Shown piece by piece: positions 1-8,507 of a stretch of 42,671 nt of DNA. A program made the position numbers and the translations under genes. Positions within the stretch are counted from its first letter, which is position 1; every line of letters begins with the position of its first letter. This DNA is from Lachnospiraceae bacterium (GTDB lineage Bacteria > Bacillota > Clostridia > Lachnospirales > Lachnospiraceae). The stretch is taken from the NCBI GenBank assembly GCA_017624495.1, contig JAGAMY010000006.1:1-42671 (forward strand). Reading direction: 5' to 3'. The notes under the pieces are model-generated. The model was not told the DNA's origin, made no database searches, and saw nothing but the letters and a program-made list of their open reading frames with translations.

Positions 1-52
1 CGTAAACACTCCGCCTGAGAAAAAACTTGCAAAAATTGAATATAGGGAGTAA

Positions 53-232
53 AGTAAAGCCACAAGTCATTACCTGATGCTTTATCAGTGTATCGTGGGT
101 GAACTCCATCCTATTAAATCCGAAGATAAATTTACGCAGTCAGGAAAGTTAAAAGCGTTGAAAAAAGGAACCACAAAGGTGACAATAAAAGCAGGCAGTA
201 AAAAAGTACAGTTGACTGTAAAAGTGAAATAG
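53..232 (+). pseudogene. 3' remnant of a surface protein with a Big_2-like Ig tail
   Basis: The reading frame that ends in TAG at 230-232 encodes a lysine-rich C-terminus containing GKLKALKKGTTKVTIKAG followed by VQLTVKVK. This is the usual last strand pattern of bacterial Ig-like (Big_2) domains at the end of secreted Lachnospiraceae proteins. The same frame carries a TAA at 50-52, and the only in-frame ATG (77) has no ribosome site. The residues between 53 and about 140 do not look like the family. The gene is therefore cut by the window edge and probably also frameshifted or decayed. An internal rearrangement of a longer gene to the left is equally possible. Confidence 0.4.
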
Positions 233-241
233 CTTATGTAG

Positions 242-284
242 AAATCCCATTATGCCGAGAAAAATGGCATAGTGGGATTTTTTT
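242..284 (+). terminator. Rho-independent terminator of the upstream remnant
   Basis: A 15-bp stem (242-256 with 266-280, one G-T pair) is followed directly by a run of T. It lies 10 nt after the stop at 232. Confidence 0.8.
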
Positions 285-305
285 GAAAAATTATGAAAAA
301 AGTTG

Positions 306-334
306 TTGACAAATAAAAGACTATGCTGTAATAT
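306..334 (+). promoter_or_regulatory. Sigma-A promoter for the tRNA-Gly
   Basis: TTGACA at 306-311 and TAATAT at 329-334 are spaced by 17 bp, about 35 nt upstream of the mature tRNA. Confidence 0.7.
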
Positions 335-368
335 ATGTTTTGTGCTTAGGGCACAGAACTTAATACAT

Positions 369-441
369 GCGATAGTGGCGTAGTTGGTAACGCGCGACCT
401 TGCCAAGGTCGAGACCGCGGGTTCGAGCCCCGTCTATCGCT
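369..441 (+). tRNA. tRNA-Gly (anticodon GCC)
   Basis: The cloverleaf can be read directly. The acceptor stem is GCGATAG (369-375) with CTATCGC (434-440), discriminator T441. The anticodon stem CGACC/GGTCG encloses loop TTGCCAA, giving anticodon GCC. The T arm is GCGGG-TTCGAGC-CCCGT. CCA is not encoded. The gene is monocistronic, with its own promoter and terminator. Confidence 0.95.
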
Positions 442-445
442 CTTA

Positions 446-476
446 AAGAAGTCTGGAATACAGACTTCTTTTTTTA
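446..476 (+). terminator. Terminator of the tRNA-Gly
   Basis: AGAAGTCTG (447-455) and CAGACTTCT (461-469) form a 9-bp perfect stem with a 5-nt loop, followed by a T run. Confidence 0.9.
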
Positions 477-571
477 CTTATGAAAAATAATAAAAAACCG
501 CAGAAAATGAACGTTTTGCACGAAATGACAAAAAAATCTATAAAATAATTAGATAAATTTACAAAAAATAG

Positions 572-600
572 TTACTATTTGCGACTATTTGTGATATAGT
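572..600 (+). promoter_or_regulatory. Possible promoter of the alcohol dehydrogenase
   Basis: TATAGT at 595-600 is a good -10 box. The best -35 at 17-bp spacing is a poor TTACTA (572-577). I found no clear Rex-type palindrome in the leader. Confidence 0.4.
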
Positions 601-665
601 ATGTTTATATTCAGTGGGGAATGCTGGATAAAATTATAATGTATATACATAGGAGGTATTTACCA

Positions 666-1883
666 ATGGCAAGATTTACTTTACCGCGCGACTTATATCA
701 TGGAAAGGGCTCATTAGAAGCGTTAAAATCATTTCAGGGTAAAAAGGCCATGATTTGTGTCGGTGGCGGCTCCATGAAACGTTTTGGATTTTTAGACAAA
801 GCAATTGAATATTTAAAAGAAGCAGGAATGGAAGTAGATATTATTGAAGGTATCGAACCGGACCCATCCGTTGAAACTGTTATGAAAGGTGCAGAAGCCA
901 TGCTCAAATTTGAGCCTGACTGGATTATCGCCATGGGTGGTGGTTCACCAATCGATGCAGCAAAAGCTATGTGGATTAAATATGAATATCCGGATATCAC
1001 ATTTGAAGATATGTGTAAAGTATTTGGTATTCCAAGTTTAAGAAAGAAAGCGCATTTCTGTGCGATTTCTTCCACATCAGGAACAGCTACGGAAGTAACT
1101 GCATTCTCTATTATTACAGACTATGAAAAGGGTATCAAATATCCAATCGCTGATTTTGAAATCACACCGGATGTAGCGATTGTTGACCCTGATTTAGCAG
1201 AGACCATGCCGCCAAAATTAGTGGCACATACAGGTATGGATGCTATGACACATGCGGTAGAAGCATATGTTTCCACAGCAAACTGTGATTATACAGATCC
1301 ACTTGCATTACATGCAATTAAAATGATTCAGAGAGATTTAGTAGATTCCTTTAATGGAGATATGGCAAAGAGATCCTCCATGCATAATGCACAGTGCTTA
1401 GCTGGTATGGCATTCTCTAATGCATTATTAGGAATTGTACATTCTATGGCACATAAGACAGGTGCAGCATTTGATGATTATGGTGCACATATCATTCATG
1501 GTGCAGCAAATGCTATGTATCTGCCAAAAGTAATTGCATTTAATGCAAAGGATGAAACTGCTAAGAAACGTTATGGTGATATTGCAGATTTCATGGGCTT
1601 AGGTGGCAATACAGACGATGAAAAAGTGAAATTGTTAATCGATTACTTAAGAAAGATGAACGATGACTTGAAGATTCCACACTGTATTAAGAATTACGGA
1701 GCAGACAGCTATCCAACAGAACAGGGCTTTGTTCCGGAAGAAGTATTCTTAGAGAGATTACCGGAAATTGCGGCAAATGCTATTTTAGATGCATGTACAG
1801 GCTCTAATCCTCGTCAGCCTAGTCAGGAAGAAATGGAAAAATTACTGAAATGCTGTTACTATGATACAGAAGTAGATTTCTAA
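666..1883 (+). CDS. Iron-containing alcohol dehydrogenase
   Basis: A soluble NAD(P)H-dependent group III alcohol dehydrogenase of 405 residues, probably reducing acetaldehyde or butyraldehyde to the alcohol in fermentation. The N-terminal Rossmann-like half holds GGGSPIDAAKAMW (from residue 91). The C-terminal helical half holds the metal ligands: D192 and H196 in GMDAMTHAVEAY, H259 in HSMAHKTGA, and a histidine in HIIHGAANAMYLPK (H275 or H278). The ATG at 666 is preferred over an upstream ATG at 621 because AGGAGG lies 8-10 nt before it and the protein then begins MARFTLPRDLYHGKG, the usual family start. It is monocistronic. The substrate cannot be told from sequence. Confidence 0.93.
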   Translation: MARFTLPRDLYHGKGSLEALKSFQGKKAMICVGGGSMKRFGFLDKAIEYLKEAGMEVDIIEGIEPDPSVETVMKGAEAMLKFEPDWIIAMGGGSPIDAAKAMWIKYEYPDITFEDMCKVFGIPSLRKKAHFCAISSTSGTATEVTAFSIITDYEKGIKYPIADFEITPDVAIVDPDLAETMPPKLVAHTGMDAMTHAVEAYVSTANCDYTDPLALHAIKMIQRDLVDSFNGDMAKRSSMHNAQCLAGMAFSNALLGIVHSMAHKTGAAFDDYGAHIIHGAANAMYLPKVIAFNAKDETAKKRYGDIADFMGLGGNTDDEKVKLLIDYLRKMNDDLKIPHCIKNYGADSYPTEQGFVPEEVFLERLPEIAANAILDACTGSNPRQPSQEEMEKLLKCCYYDTEVDF

Positions 1884-1910
1884 AATATACGGATTACAAA
1901 AAATGATATG

Positions 1911-1963
1911 TTTCCGAAAGACGCAGAAAAGCAGGTATTTAACCTGTCAGTGTCTTTCGGAAA
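1911..1963 (+). other. Long hairpin after the alcohol dehydrogenase, no T run
   Basis: TTTCCGAAAGAC (1911-1922) and its exact complement (1952-1963) form a 12-bp perfect stem. A second small hairpin (CAGGT/ACCTG) sits inside the loop. There is no adjacent T tract, so this may be an mRNA-stabilising or processing structure, or a weak terminator. Confidence 0.6.
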
Positions 1964-2015
1964 CAATTTGTGCTTATGCATTTTTATAATGAGCAAAAGC
2001 ATGGGAGGAATAGAG

Positions 2016-3395
2016 ATGGGAAATAGTATAGGAAAAAAGGTTACAGTCTTTATTACAGGCGTATGCATATTGATGGTGTTGATGTGTGCATTAAACTTAG
2101 CTGCATGGTCAACCACAAGTACATATTTTGAAGAGTTATCGGCTGCGTTTGATGCGACAGGTGTTTCAGCAGATGCAAGTGTTCAGGAATTATTTAGGAA
2201 AACATCCGTAAAAATCAGCGGAACATATATATTTAATATTATTTTAATCGTAGTGGGTGTGTTGGTTTTTACGTTAGATATAGTACTTTTACATCTTACA
2301 ATCAGTAAACCGGCGCAAAAGACAAATGCGCATCTGATAGAGATTGTAAAAGGAATCGAAAATAATGAAGGTGATTTGACACAGAGAATTAAAGTACATT
2401 CAAAGGATGAAATCGGTCAGCTTGCCGCAGGACTAAATGGATTTATTGAAAATCTGCAAAGACTGATGTTAAAGCTACAGGAAGAATCAAATCGTATGAT
2501 TTCATCTGCAAATACGGTTTCTAGTCAGGTGGGCGAATCAAATCAGAATGCATTAAACATTTCTTCTGCCATGGAGGAGCTTGCAGCCAGCATGGAAGAG
2601 ATTTCAGCGACGGTAGAGCACATTGCCGGTGGCACAACAGATATGCTTTTGCGTATTCAGGACGTAAGTAACAAAGCTGACAGCGGAGCAGAAATGGTAT
2701 CCACCATAAAGGGACATGCCAGTGAAATGCATGCACAGGCAATGCAGAGTAAAGTCAGCACCACAGATATTTTCAGAGAGATTAGCGAAGTAGTGGCATC
2801 CTCTGTAGAAGAAAGCAAAAATGTAGAAAGAATTAATGAACTTACAGGAGATATCCTTGAAATTGCAAGTCAGACAAACCTGCTTGCATTAAATGCCTCA
2901 ATCGAAGCTGCCCGTGCAGGTGAGGCAGGAAGAGGCTTTGCAGTTGTAGCGGACGAAATCCGTAACCTTGCAGAAAACAGCAGTAAGACTGCGAATGATA
3001 TTCAGAATATCAGTAATATGGTAACAGCAGCAGTGGATTCTTTAGCAAGCAATGCAGAGAAAATGATAGCTTTCATTAACGAAAGTGTAATGAAAGATTA
3101 TGAAGGTTTTGTGGAAATTGCAACACAGTACCAGAGTGATGCAGATGAAATGAATGCGATTCTTACTGATTTTGCAGATAAGGCTTCCTCTATTGCAAAG
3201 ACCATGACAGAAATGGAAAATGGTGTAAGAAATATTTCCATCACAGTGGACGAAAGTGCCAATGCAGTTACTATGGTGGCAAATGATACAGCTATGTTAG
3301 TAGGTGCTATGTCAGAGATTCAGGCAGAAACTCAAGTCAGCCAGGAGATTTCTGAAGGTTTGGAAAACGAAGTGAAACGCTTTAAACATGTATAG
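2016..3395 (+). CDS. Methyl-accepting chemotaxis protein with a minimal sensor domain
   Basis: A membrane chemoreceptor of 459 residues that would control CheA through CheW or CheV. TM1 spans about residues 8-31 and TM2 about 70-95. Only some 40 residues lie between them, too few for a Cache or four-helix sensor domain, so it may sense membrane state or act with partner proteins. A HAMP-like segment (about 96-155) leads to the signalling coiled coil with [34 protein letters not shown]. No C-terminal NWETF-like pentapeptide is present. The ATG at 2016 is chosen because GGGAGGA lies just upstream; a longer frame from 1908 would start inside the upstream hairpin. Confidence 0.9.
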   Translation: MGNSIGKKVTVFITGVCILMVLMCALNLAAWSTTSTYFEELSAAFDATGVSADASVQELFRKTSVKISGTYIFNIILIVVGVLVFTLDIVLLHLTISKPAQKTNAHLIEIVKGIENNEGDLTQRIKVHSKDEIGQLAAGLNGFIENLQRLMLKLQEESNRMISSANTVSSQVGESNQNALNISSAMEELAASMEEISATVEHIAGGTTDMLLRIQDVSNKADSGAEMVSTIKGHASEMHAQAMQSKVSTTDIFREISEVVASSVEESKNVERINELTGDILEIASQTNLLALNASIEAARAGEAGRGFAVVADEIRNLAENSSKTANDIQNISNMVTAAVDSLASNAEKMIAFINESVMKDYEGFVEIATQYQSDADEMNAILTDFADKASSIAKTMTEMENGVRNISITVDESANAVTMVANDTAMLVGAMSEIQAETQVSQEISEGLENEVKRFKHV

Positions 3396-3419
3396 TATGG
3401 TGTAGAATGAGTTTAGGTT

Positions 3420-3449
3420 AGCCGGAAACGAAAAGGATTGTTTCCGGCT
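3420..3449 (+). other. Hairpin downstream of the chemoreceptor
   Basis: AGCCGGAAAC (3420-3429) pairs with GTTTCCGGCT (3440-3449), 10 bp perfect with a 10-nt loop. The T-rich stretch starts only about 12 nt later, so terminator function is uncertain. Confidence 0.6.
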
Positions 3450-3464
3450 GATTTCGCCTTGTTT

Positions 3465-3493
3465 TTGCAGCTGGTTTTATGGTATGCTAATAG
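3465..3493 (+). promoter_or_regulatory. Possible promoter of the sensor diguanylate cyclase
   Basis: TTGCAG (3465-3470) and TAATAG (3488-3493) are spaced by 17 bp and lie about 50 nt before the ATG at 3545. Confidence 0.4.
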
Positions 3494-3544
3494 AAAGAAA
3501 ATAATTACTGTTCATGATAGATTTGGCATGAGAAGGGAGCAGCC

Positions 3545-5209
3545 ATGAGAGGGGTAAAATTAAAACACTTCATGCTCTTTTTTCTGTTCTGTGCAATGAG
3601 TCTGGTAGTGGGTACGGAATTTGTCTGTGCAGAAAATTTGGGAGAGTCTGATAGAAAAAGAGTATTATATATCAGTTCCTATTCCTACGCATGGGAAACT
3701 GTCCCGGAGCAGATAGAAGGTATACAGGAAGCTTTTGGTGATGAAGTAGAAATTGAATACAAATTTATGGATACCAAAAATGTTACATCCAAAGAAGGGG
3801 AAGAATTGTTTTATCAGAGTATGAAGCAGTATCTGGCAGAGACGATTCCTTTCCATGGAGTAATTGTTGGTGATGATGCTGCATTATTATTTGCTAAAAA
3901 ATACAGGGAAGAGCTTTTTAAGGGGATTCCCATTGTCTTTGAGGGCATTAATGATGTGGAACAGGCAGTAGATGCGGCAGAAAATATGCAGATGACAGGG
4001 ATTTTGGAGAGTCTGTCGTATGAAAGTACTATAGAATTAGCAGTAAAACTCTGTCCGAAAGCTACAAAAATTGTGGCGATATTGGATAATTCTGTTACCG
4101 GAGAAGGTGAGAGAAAATCATTTTATGCCCATGAGAAGGACTTTCCAAAACTTGAGTTTGGAGAAATTAATGCAGAGGAATATACAAGAAAAGAACTGCA
4201 GGCGAAGGTGGCAGAGTTAGATAAAGATACAATTTTATTGTATGTTATGTCTAGCAAGGATAAGGACGGACAGCCCTATACAAGTGTGGATGCCTGTGAA
4301 ATGATTAGCGCAAGTGCGAATATTCCGGTTTTTACGATTGTATCTATAGGGATGGGGTCAGGCGTATTAGGCGGTGAAGTGGTTTCACAGAAGCAGATGG
4401 GATATTTAGCAGCGAATATGTTGAAGCTGCATTTTTCCGGCAAGCCATTCATTGACTTTCATATGCAGAAAAATCCACCCCGACAGTTTATATTTGATGA
4501 AAACGTTATGAAACGTTATGGCATAAAAGTGTCAAAATTGCCGGAAGGCAGTAAAATCGTCAATCATAAAGAAAGCTTTGCAGAACGTAATGGAGAATTT
4601 ATTCGAATTGTATCTATTGTTGGTGCATTTATGATAATTATGCTGTTTGTTTTGGCAAGGGATAATGTGCGGCGAAGGAAGTTGAATGAAACCATGCGGC
4701 AGGCAAAGGACAGCATGGAGCATGCGGCAAGGTTTGATACCTTAACAGGTTTGAAAAACCGTCTGGTGTTTAGTGAAGAATTACAGGTAAAATTAGATGC
4801 CGGAGATAAACTGGGATTGATTTTATTTGACATTGATGGTTTTAAACAGATTAATGATACCTTAGGTCACAATAACGGTGACGTTGTATTAAAAGAGCTG
4901 GCAAGCCGTGCAGCACGTTTAGAGGATGAAAATTTCCGTGTATATCGTTTAGCAGGGGATGAGTTTACGGCCATTGTATCGGCAAGAGATAAGGATGTTG
5001 CATCTGCCTATGCAAAAGAGCTGCAAAGGTGTTTTAAAAAGCCTTTTATACTGGAAAATCAGGAGTACATGTTACATTCGAGTATTGGAGTAGCCATGTA
5101 TCCCATGGATGGTGCCACATCCAAGGAGCTGATTGCAGCAGCGGATGAGGCAATGTACCATGTGAAACGGAATGGAAAAAATAATATTGCATTTTTCCAG
5201 AGTATATAA
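3545..5209 (+). CDS. Membrane diguanylate cyclase with extracytoplasmic substrate-binding sensor
   Basis: A 554-residue protein that should make cyclic di-GMP in response to an external ligand. A signal peptide (about residues 8-30) is followed by an ABC_sub_bind-like periplasmic binding fold (about 38-335, starting RVLYISSYSYAW), a single TM helix (about 350-370) and a C-terminal GGDEF domain with DTLTGLKNR, FDIDGFKQINDTLGH and the active-site loop RLAGDEF (AGDEF at 470-474). AGDEF is an accepted active variant. I see no RxxD inhibitory site before it. Start: AAGGGA lies about 8 nt before the ATG. Fusing the binding protein directly to the cyclase replaces the usual separate sensor. Confidence 0.9.
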   Translation: MRGVKLKHFMLFFLFCAMSLVVGTEFVCAENLGESDRKRVLYISSYSYAWETVPEQIEGIQEAFGDEVEIEYKFMDTKNVTSKEGEELFYQSMKQYLAETIPFHGVIVGDDAALLFAKKYREELFKGIPIVFEGINDVEQAVDAAENMQMTGILESLSYESTIELAVKLCPKATKIVAILDNSVTGEGERKSFYAHEKDFPKLEFGEINAEEYTRKELQAKVAELDKDTILLYVMSSKDKDGQPYTSVDACEMISASANIPVFTIVSIGMGSGVLGGEVVSQKQMGYLAANMLKLHFSGKPFIDFHMQKNPPRQFIFDENVMKRYGIKVSKLPEGSKIVNHKESFAERNGEFIRIVSIVGAFMIIMLFVLARDNVRRRKLNETMRQAKDSMEHAARFDTLTGLKNRLVFSEELQVKLDAGDKLGLILFDIDGFKQINDTLGHNNGDVVLKELASRAARLEDENFRVYRLAGDEFTAIVSARDKDVASAYAKELQRCFKKPFILENQEYMLHSSIGVAMYPMDGATSKELIAAADEAMYHVKRNGKNNIAFFQSI

Positions 5210-5218
5210 TGTAAGCAT

Positions 5219-5256
5219 CAGAGGTCTTCGTTTTTGTAAGCGGAGGCCTCTTTTTA
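5219..5256. terminator. Bidirectional terminator between convergent genes
   Basis: AGAGGTCTTCG (5220-5230) pairs with CGGAGGCCTCT (5241-5251), followed by a T run on the + strand. It serves the cyclase, and probably the facing IclR gene whose stop lies at 5254-5256. Confidence 0.8.
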
Positions 5257-6024
5257 ATTCCAACGATAGCCAAGTTCTGCCGACAATTCTTTTTGCACCT
5301 TAAGTACATCCTTAGAAAGTGTCTGAATGTGTTCCTCCGTCATTCGGCTTACCGGGCCTGAAATACTAAAGGCATACTTCACATCCCTGTGGTAATCATA
5401 AATACAGGCGGCAATACACCGGACACCTAATTCATTTTCCTCATTATCCAAAGCATAACCCTGCTTACGAATAGATTCTAAAACATTTTTCATTGCATCA
5501 AAATCCGTAATCGTATGTTCCGTCTTTTTCTCAATCACACTTTCGTGCCAGATTTGTGCAACAGCCTCTTCGCTCATAGTTGCCATAATTGCCTTGCCTA
5601 CACCGGAGCAGTACATGGGGTGAATCATGCCTACATGGGATACCATGCGGATAGAGCCTGTGGTAGCTTCTACTTTATCAATATAAAGAATGTGATTTCC
5701 CTCCCGCTGAACTAAATGCACCGTTTCGCCGGACAGCGCAGAGAGAGCTTCTAAATAAGGTCTTGCAATCGGCAAAATATTTGTACGCTCTAAAAGTTTT
5801 CCTGCCATGTTTACAATTTTAAAAGAAAGGGCATATTTTTGAGTAGATTCGTTTTGTTTTGCATAGCCCATATAAATCAAGGAGGACAGCATACGGTGAA
5901 CAGTGCTTTTATTTAAGGATAATTCTTCGCTTAGCTCTAAAAGTCCCATTTCGCCTTTGTCGGCTAAAAGTTCTAAAATGTTAAAAATGCGTTCCGCAGA
6001 TTGAATAGGGTTTTTTGCTTCCAT
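5254..6024 (-). CDS. IclR-family regulator of the KDG operon
   Basis: A 256-residue DNA-binding protein, probably the repressor of the divergent aldolase/kinase genes, released by 2-keto-3-deoxygluconate or its phosphate. The N-terminal winged helix (about residues 5-65) includes QSAERIFNILELLA and LNKSTVHRMLSSLIYMG. The C-terminal IclR effector domain (about 80-250) includes MYCSGVGKAIMA and GVRCIAACIYD. The start at 6024 is chosen because AAGGTG precedes it at normal distance and MEAKNPIQSAERIF is the family start; the 71 extra codons upstream would encode an unrelated Phe/Tyr-rich segment across the promoter. It is functionally analogous to enterobacterial KdgR, which is also an IclR protein. 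Confidence 0.88.
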   Translation of the reverse strand: MEAKNPIQSAERIFNILELLADKGEMGLLELSEELSLNKSTVHRMLSSLIYMGYAKQNESTQKYALSFKIVNMAGKLLERTNILPIARPYLEALSALSGETVHLVQREGNHILYIDKVEATTGSIRMVSHVGMIHPMYCSGVGKAIMATMSEEAVAQIWHESVIEKKTEHTITDFDAMKNVLESIRKQGYALDNEENELGVRCIAACIYDYHRDVKYAFSISGPVSRMTEEHIQTLSKDVLKVQKELSAELGYRWN

Positions 6025-6136
6025 GATGTATTCACCTTTCGTATAGTAATTAAAATATGATTTCACATTGTGGAACGATAAAAATATAGCACAGGAAAGA
6101 GGAAAAAGCAAGGTTGGAAAACTGAAAAAATAGCAG

Positions 6137-6164
6137 TTGACAATCGAATAAATCGTGCTATAAT
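6137..6164 (+). promoter_or_regulatory. Consensus sigma-A promoter of the KDG operon
   Basis: TTGACA (6137-6142) and TATAAT (6159-6164) are both exact consensus, spaced by 16 bp. Transcription should start near 6171, about 85 nt before the aldolase ATG. Such a strong promoter implies control by a repressor. Confidence 0.85.
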
Positions 6165-6182
6165 CAAAATATAAACGAAATT

Positions 6183-6208
6183 TGAAACATGGTTTCATAA
6201 TATGAAAC
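6183..6208. promoter_or_regulatory. Compound operator, three TGAAAC half-sites
   Basis: TGAAAC (6183-6188), a 3-nt gap and GTTTCA (6192-6197) form one perfect palindrome. GTTTCATA (6192-6199), one central base and TATGAAAC (6201-6208) form a second that shares the middle half-site. The element lies at about +13 to +38 of the predicted transcript, where a bound repressor would block elongation. The half-sites match the GAAA...TTTC core of the enterobacterial KdgR box as I recall it. Assignment to the adjacent IclR protein is inference. Confidence 0.7.
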
Positions 6209-6255
6209 TCAAGCAAATACAAGAAAAATAAATCCAAAAGGAAAAGGAGATTACG

Positions 6256-7218
6256 ATGAACAAGGTATTAGAAGAGTTTTCTAAAATTGGTATTATTCCG
6301 GTTATCGCATTAGAAGATGCGGCAGATGCAGAGCCATTAGCAAAGGCATTACTCGACGGTGGACTTCCATGTGCAGAGGTTACATTCCGTACAGATGCAG
6401 CAGAAGAATCTATTCGCATTATGGCAAGCAAATTCCCGGAAATGTTAGTAGGTGCAGGAACTGTTCTTACTACAGAACAGGTTGACCGTGCGGTAAATGC
6501 CGGAGCGAAATTCATTGTAAGCCCTGGTTTAAATCCAAAGGTTGTAAAATATTGTATCGAGAAAAATATTCCTGTTACACCGGGCTGCGCAAACCCAAGT
6601 GATATTGAACAGGCGATTGAATTAGGTTTAGATGTGGTAAAATTCTTCCCGGCAGAAGCGAATGGCGGACTTCCGGCTATCAAAGCCATGGCTGCTCCGT
6701 ATACAAAGATGAAATTCATGCCAACCGGTGGTATCAATGCAAAGAATATCAAGAGCTACCTTGATTTCAAGAAAATCATTGCCTGTGGCGGAAGCTGGAT
6801 GGTAAATGGTGATATGGTAAAAGCAAAGGACTGGGACGGCATCGCAGCATTGACAAGAGAAGCGGTTTCTACCATGCTTGGATTTACATTAAAACATATC
6901 GGTATCAATAACGAAAATGAAGAAACTGCCATGGCAGAAAGTGCAAAATATGCAGCACTTTTTGGTGCAGATGTAAAAGTTGGCAACAGTTCTATTTTTG
7001 CCAGCCCATTAATTGAAATGATGAAAGCACCGGGGCGTGGAACACACGGACATATTGCTGTTGGCGTAAACTATGTGGACCGTGCGGTATACCATTTGAA
7101 AAAACGTGGTTTTGCATTTGATGAAGACAGTAAGGTTTATGCAGAAGATGGTACATTAAAAGTAGTTTATTTTAAAGACGAAATTGCAGGATTTGCAATT
7201 CACTTAGTACAGAACTAG
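6256..7218 (+). CDS. eda: KDPG/KHG aldolase fused to a VOC-like domain
   Basis: A 320-residue cytoplasmic enzyme that cleaves 2-keto-3-deoxy-6-phosphogluconate to pyruvate and glyceraldehyde 3-phosphate (and may also act on 2-keto-4-hydroxyglutarate). Residues 1 to about 210 are a class I aldolase, with E41 in CAEVTFRT and the Schiff-base lysine K129 in VVKFFPAE. Residues about 215-320 form an extra domain with FGADVKVGNSSIFASPLIEM, a GTHGHIAVGV strand and VVYFKDEIAGFAIHLVQ, resembling a glyoxalase/VOC module. Stand-alone bacterial Eda is about 205-215 residues. AAGGAG precedes the start. The next gene follows so closely that its ribosome site overlaps this stop, so the two are one operon. 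Confidence 0.92.
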   Translation: MNKVLEEFSKIGIIPVIALEDAADAEPLAKALLDGGLPCAEVTFRTDAAEESIRIMASKFPEMLVGAGTVLTTEQVDRAVNAGAKFIVSPGLNPKVVKYCIEKNIPVTPGCANPSDIEQAIELGLDVVKFFPAEANGGLPAIKAMAAPYTKMKFMPTGGINAKNIKSYLDFKKIIACGGSWMVNGDMVKAKDWDGIAALTREAVSTMLGFTLKHIGINNENEETAMAESAKYAALFGADVKVGNSSIFASPLIEMMKAPGRGTHGHIAVGVNYVDRAVYHLKKRGFAFDEDSKVYAEDGTLKVVYFKDEIAGFAIHLVQN

Positions 7219-7230
7219 GAGGAAATGAAA

Positions 7231-8256
7231 ATGGCAAAGAGAATTATTACATTTGGTGAAATTATGTTAAGACTTGCTCCGGAAGGATATTATCGTTTCA
7301 TTCAGGCAAGTACCTATGGTGCTACCTTTGGTGGCGGAGAAGCAAACGTAGCTGTATCTTTAGCAAACTATGGCATGGATGCAGCATTTGTTACAAAGCT
7401 TCCGACACATGAAATCGGGCAGGCAGCAGTAAATTCCTTAAGACAGTTTGGTGTAGATACAAAGGGTATTACCCGTGGTGGAGACCGTGTAGGTATTTAC
7501 TTCTTAGAAAAAGGTGCAAGCCAGAGACCTTCTAAGGTAGTTTATGACCGTGCAGGTTCTTCTATTGCAACTGCTACAACAGCAGATTTTAACTGGGATG
7601 AAATTTTTGATGGTGCAGACTGGTTCCACTTTACAGGAATCACACCGGCTTTAGGTGATAACGTAGCAGAAATCTGTATGGAGGCCTGCAAAGCAGCAAA
7701 AGAAAGAAATATCACAATTAGCTGTGACTTAAACTACAGAAATAAATTATGGTCCAAAGCAAAAGCCGGAGAAGTTATGGGTGAGCTTTGCAAATATGTA
7801 GATGTATGTATCTCCAATGAAGAAGATGCAAATGATGTATTCGGTATCAAATCCGAAGGTACAGAAGTAACTGCAGGTGAATTAAACAAAGCTGGTTACA
7901 AAGAAGTAGCAGAAAAATTAACAGAAAGATTTGGTTTTAAGAAAGTTGCTATTACATTAAGAACTTCTATTTCTGCAAATGACAATAAATGGGCAGCAAT
8001 GCTTTATGAAGACGGACAGTGCTATTTCAGTAAAGAATATTTAATGCACATCGTTGACCGTGTAGGTGGCGGAGATTCCTTCGGTGGCGGATTGATTTAC
8101 GCTTGCTTAAATGACTACGCTCCACAGGATACTATCGAGTTTGCGGTAGCAGCAAGCTGCTTAAAACACTCTATCGAAGGTGACTTCAATCAGGTATCCG
8201 TTGATGAAGTAAAGAAACTTGCAGGTGGAGATGCTTCCGGTCGTGTACAGAGATAA
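7231..8256 (+). CDS. kdgK: 2-keto-3-deoxygluconate kinase (PfkB family)
   Basis: A 341-residue sugar kinase that phosphorylates KDG to KDPG, the substrate of the aldolase encoded just upstream. The PfkB signatures are GGGEANVAVSLANYG near the N-terminus and DRVGGGDSFGGGLIYA near the C-terminus, with the catalytic base D282. The ATG at 7231 is preferred over 7225: AGGAGG at 7217-7222 leaves 8 nt to 7231 but only 2 nt to 7225. The AGGAGG overlaps the aldolase stop codon, suggesting translational coupling. Together the pair completes the last two steps of uronate (pectin) breakdown into central metabolism. Confidence 0.92.
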   Translation: MAKRIITFGEIMLRLAPEGYYRFIQASTYGATFGGGEANVAVSLANYGMDAAFVTKLPTHEIGQAAVNSLRQFGVDTKGITRGGDRVGIYFLEKGASQRPSKVVYDRAGSSIATATTADFNWDEIFDGADWFHFTGITPALGDNVAEICMEACKAAKERNITISCDLNYRNKLWSKAKAGEVMGELCKYVDVCISNEEDANDVFGIKSEGTEVTAGELNKAGYKEVAEKLTERFGFKKVAITLRTSISANDNKWAAMLYEDGQCYFSKEYLMHIVDRVGGGDSFGGGLIYACLNDYAPQDTIEFAVAASCLKHSIEGDFNQVSVDEVKKLAGGDASGRVQR

Positions 8257-8295
8257 TAACGGTAATTCCTTATCCTAATTTTATAATATAGCTTG

Positions 8296-8335
8296 AAAAG
8301 ACGTTTGTTTTGTGGCAGACGTCTTTTCTTTTTTT
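8296..8335 (+). terminator. Terminator of the KDG operon
   Basis: AAAAGACGT (8296-8304) pairs with ACGTCTTTT (8319-8327), followed by a T-rich tail. Confidence 0.8.
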
Positions 8336-8507
8336 GCATTGTGGCAGGATATACGAAATTTCTTTAAATTTTTTCAGTGTTTTTTGTATATTTATCTGAA
8401 ATGGATAAAAATGCATAAGAAGTGCAAGAAAATGCTGTGAAATTTACGAAAAGTGTGTTAAAATTATAAAGAATTACAAAAAAAGAATGACAAAGGAGCG
8501 TGCGGGG

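Noticed and set aside
4952..4966. AGDEF as an inactive cyclase site
   Set aside because: Ala in the first position is a known active variant, and the surrounding substrate and metal residues are present.
6025..6237. N-terminal extension of the IclR protein
   Set aside because: The codons run across the intergenic promoter and operator and give a Phe/Tyr-rich sequence unlike IclR proteins; a good ribosome site precedes 6024.
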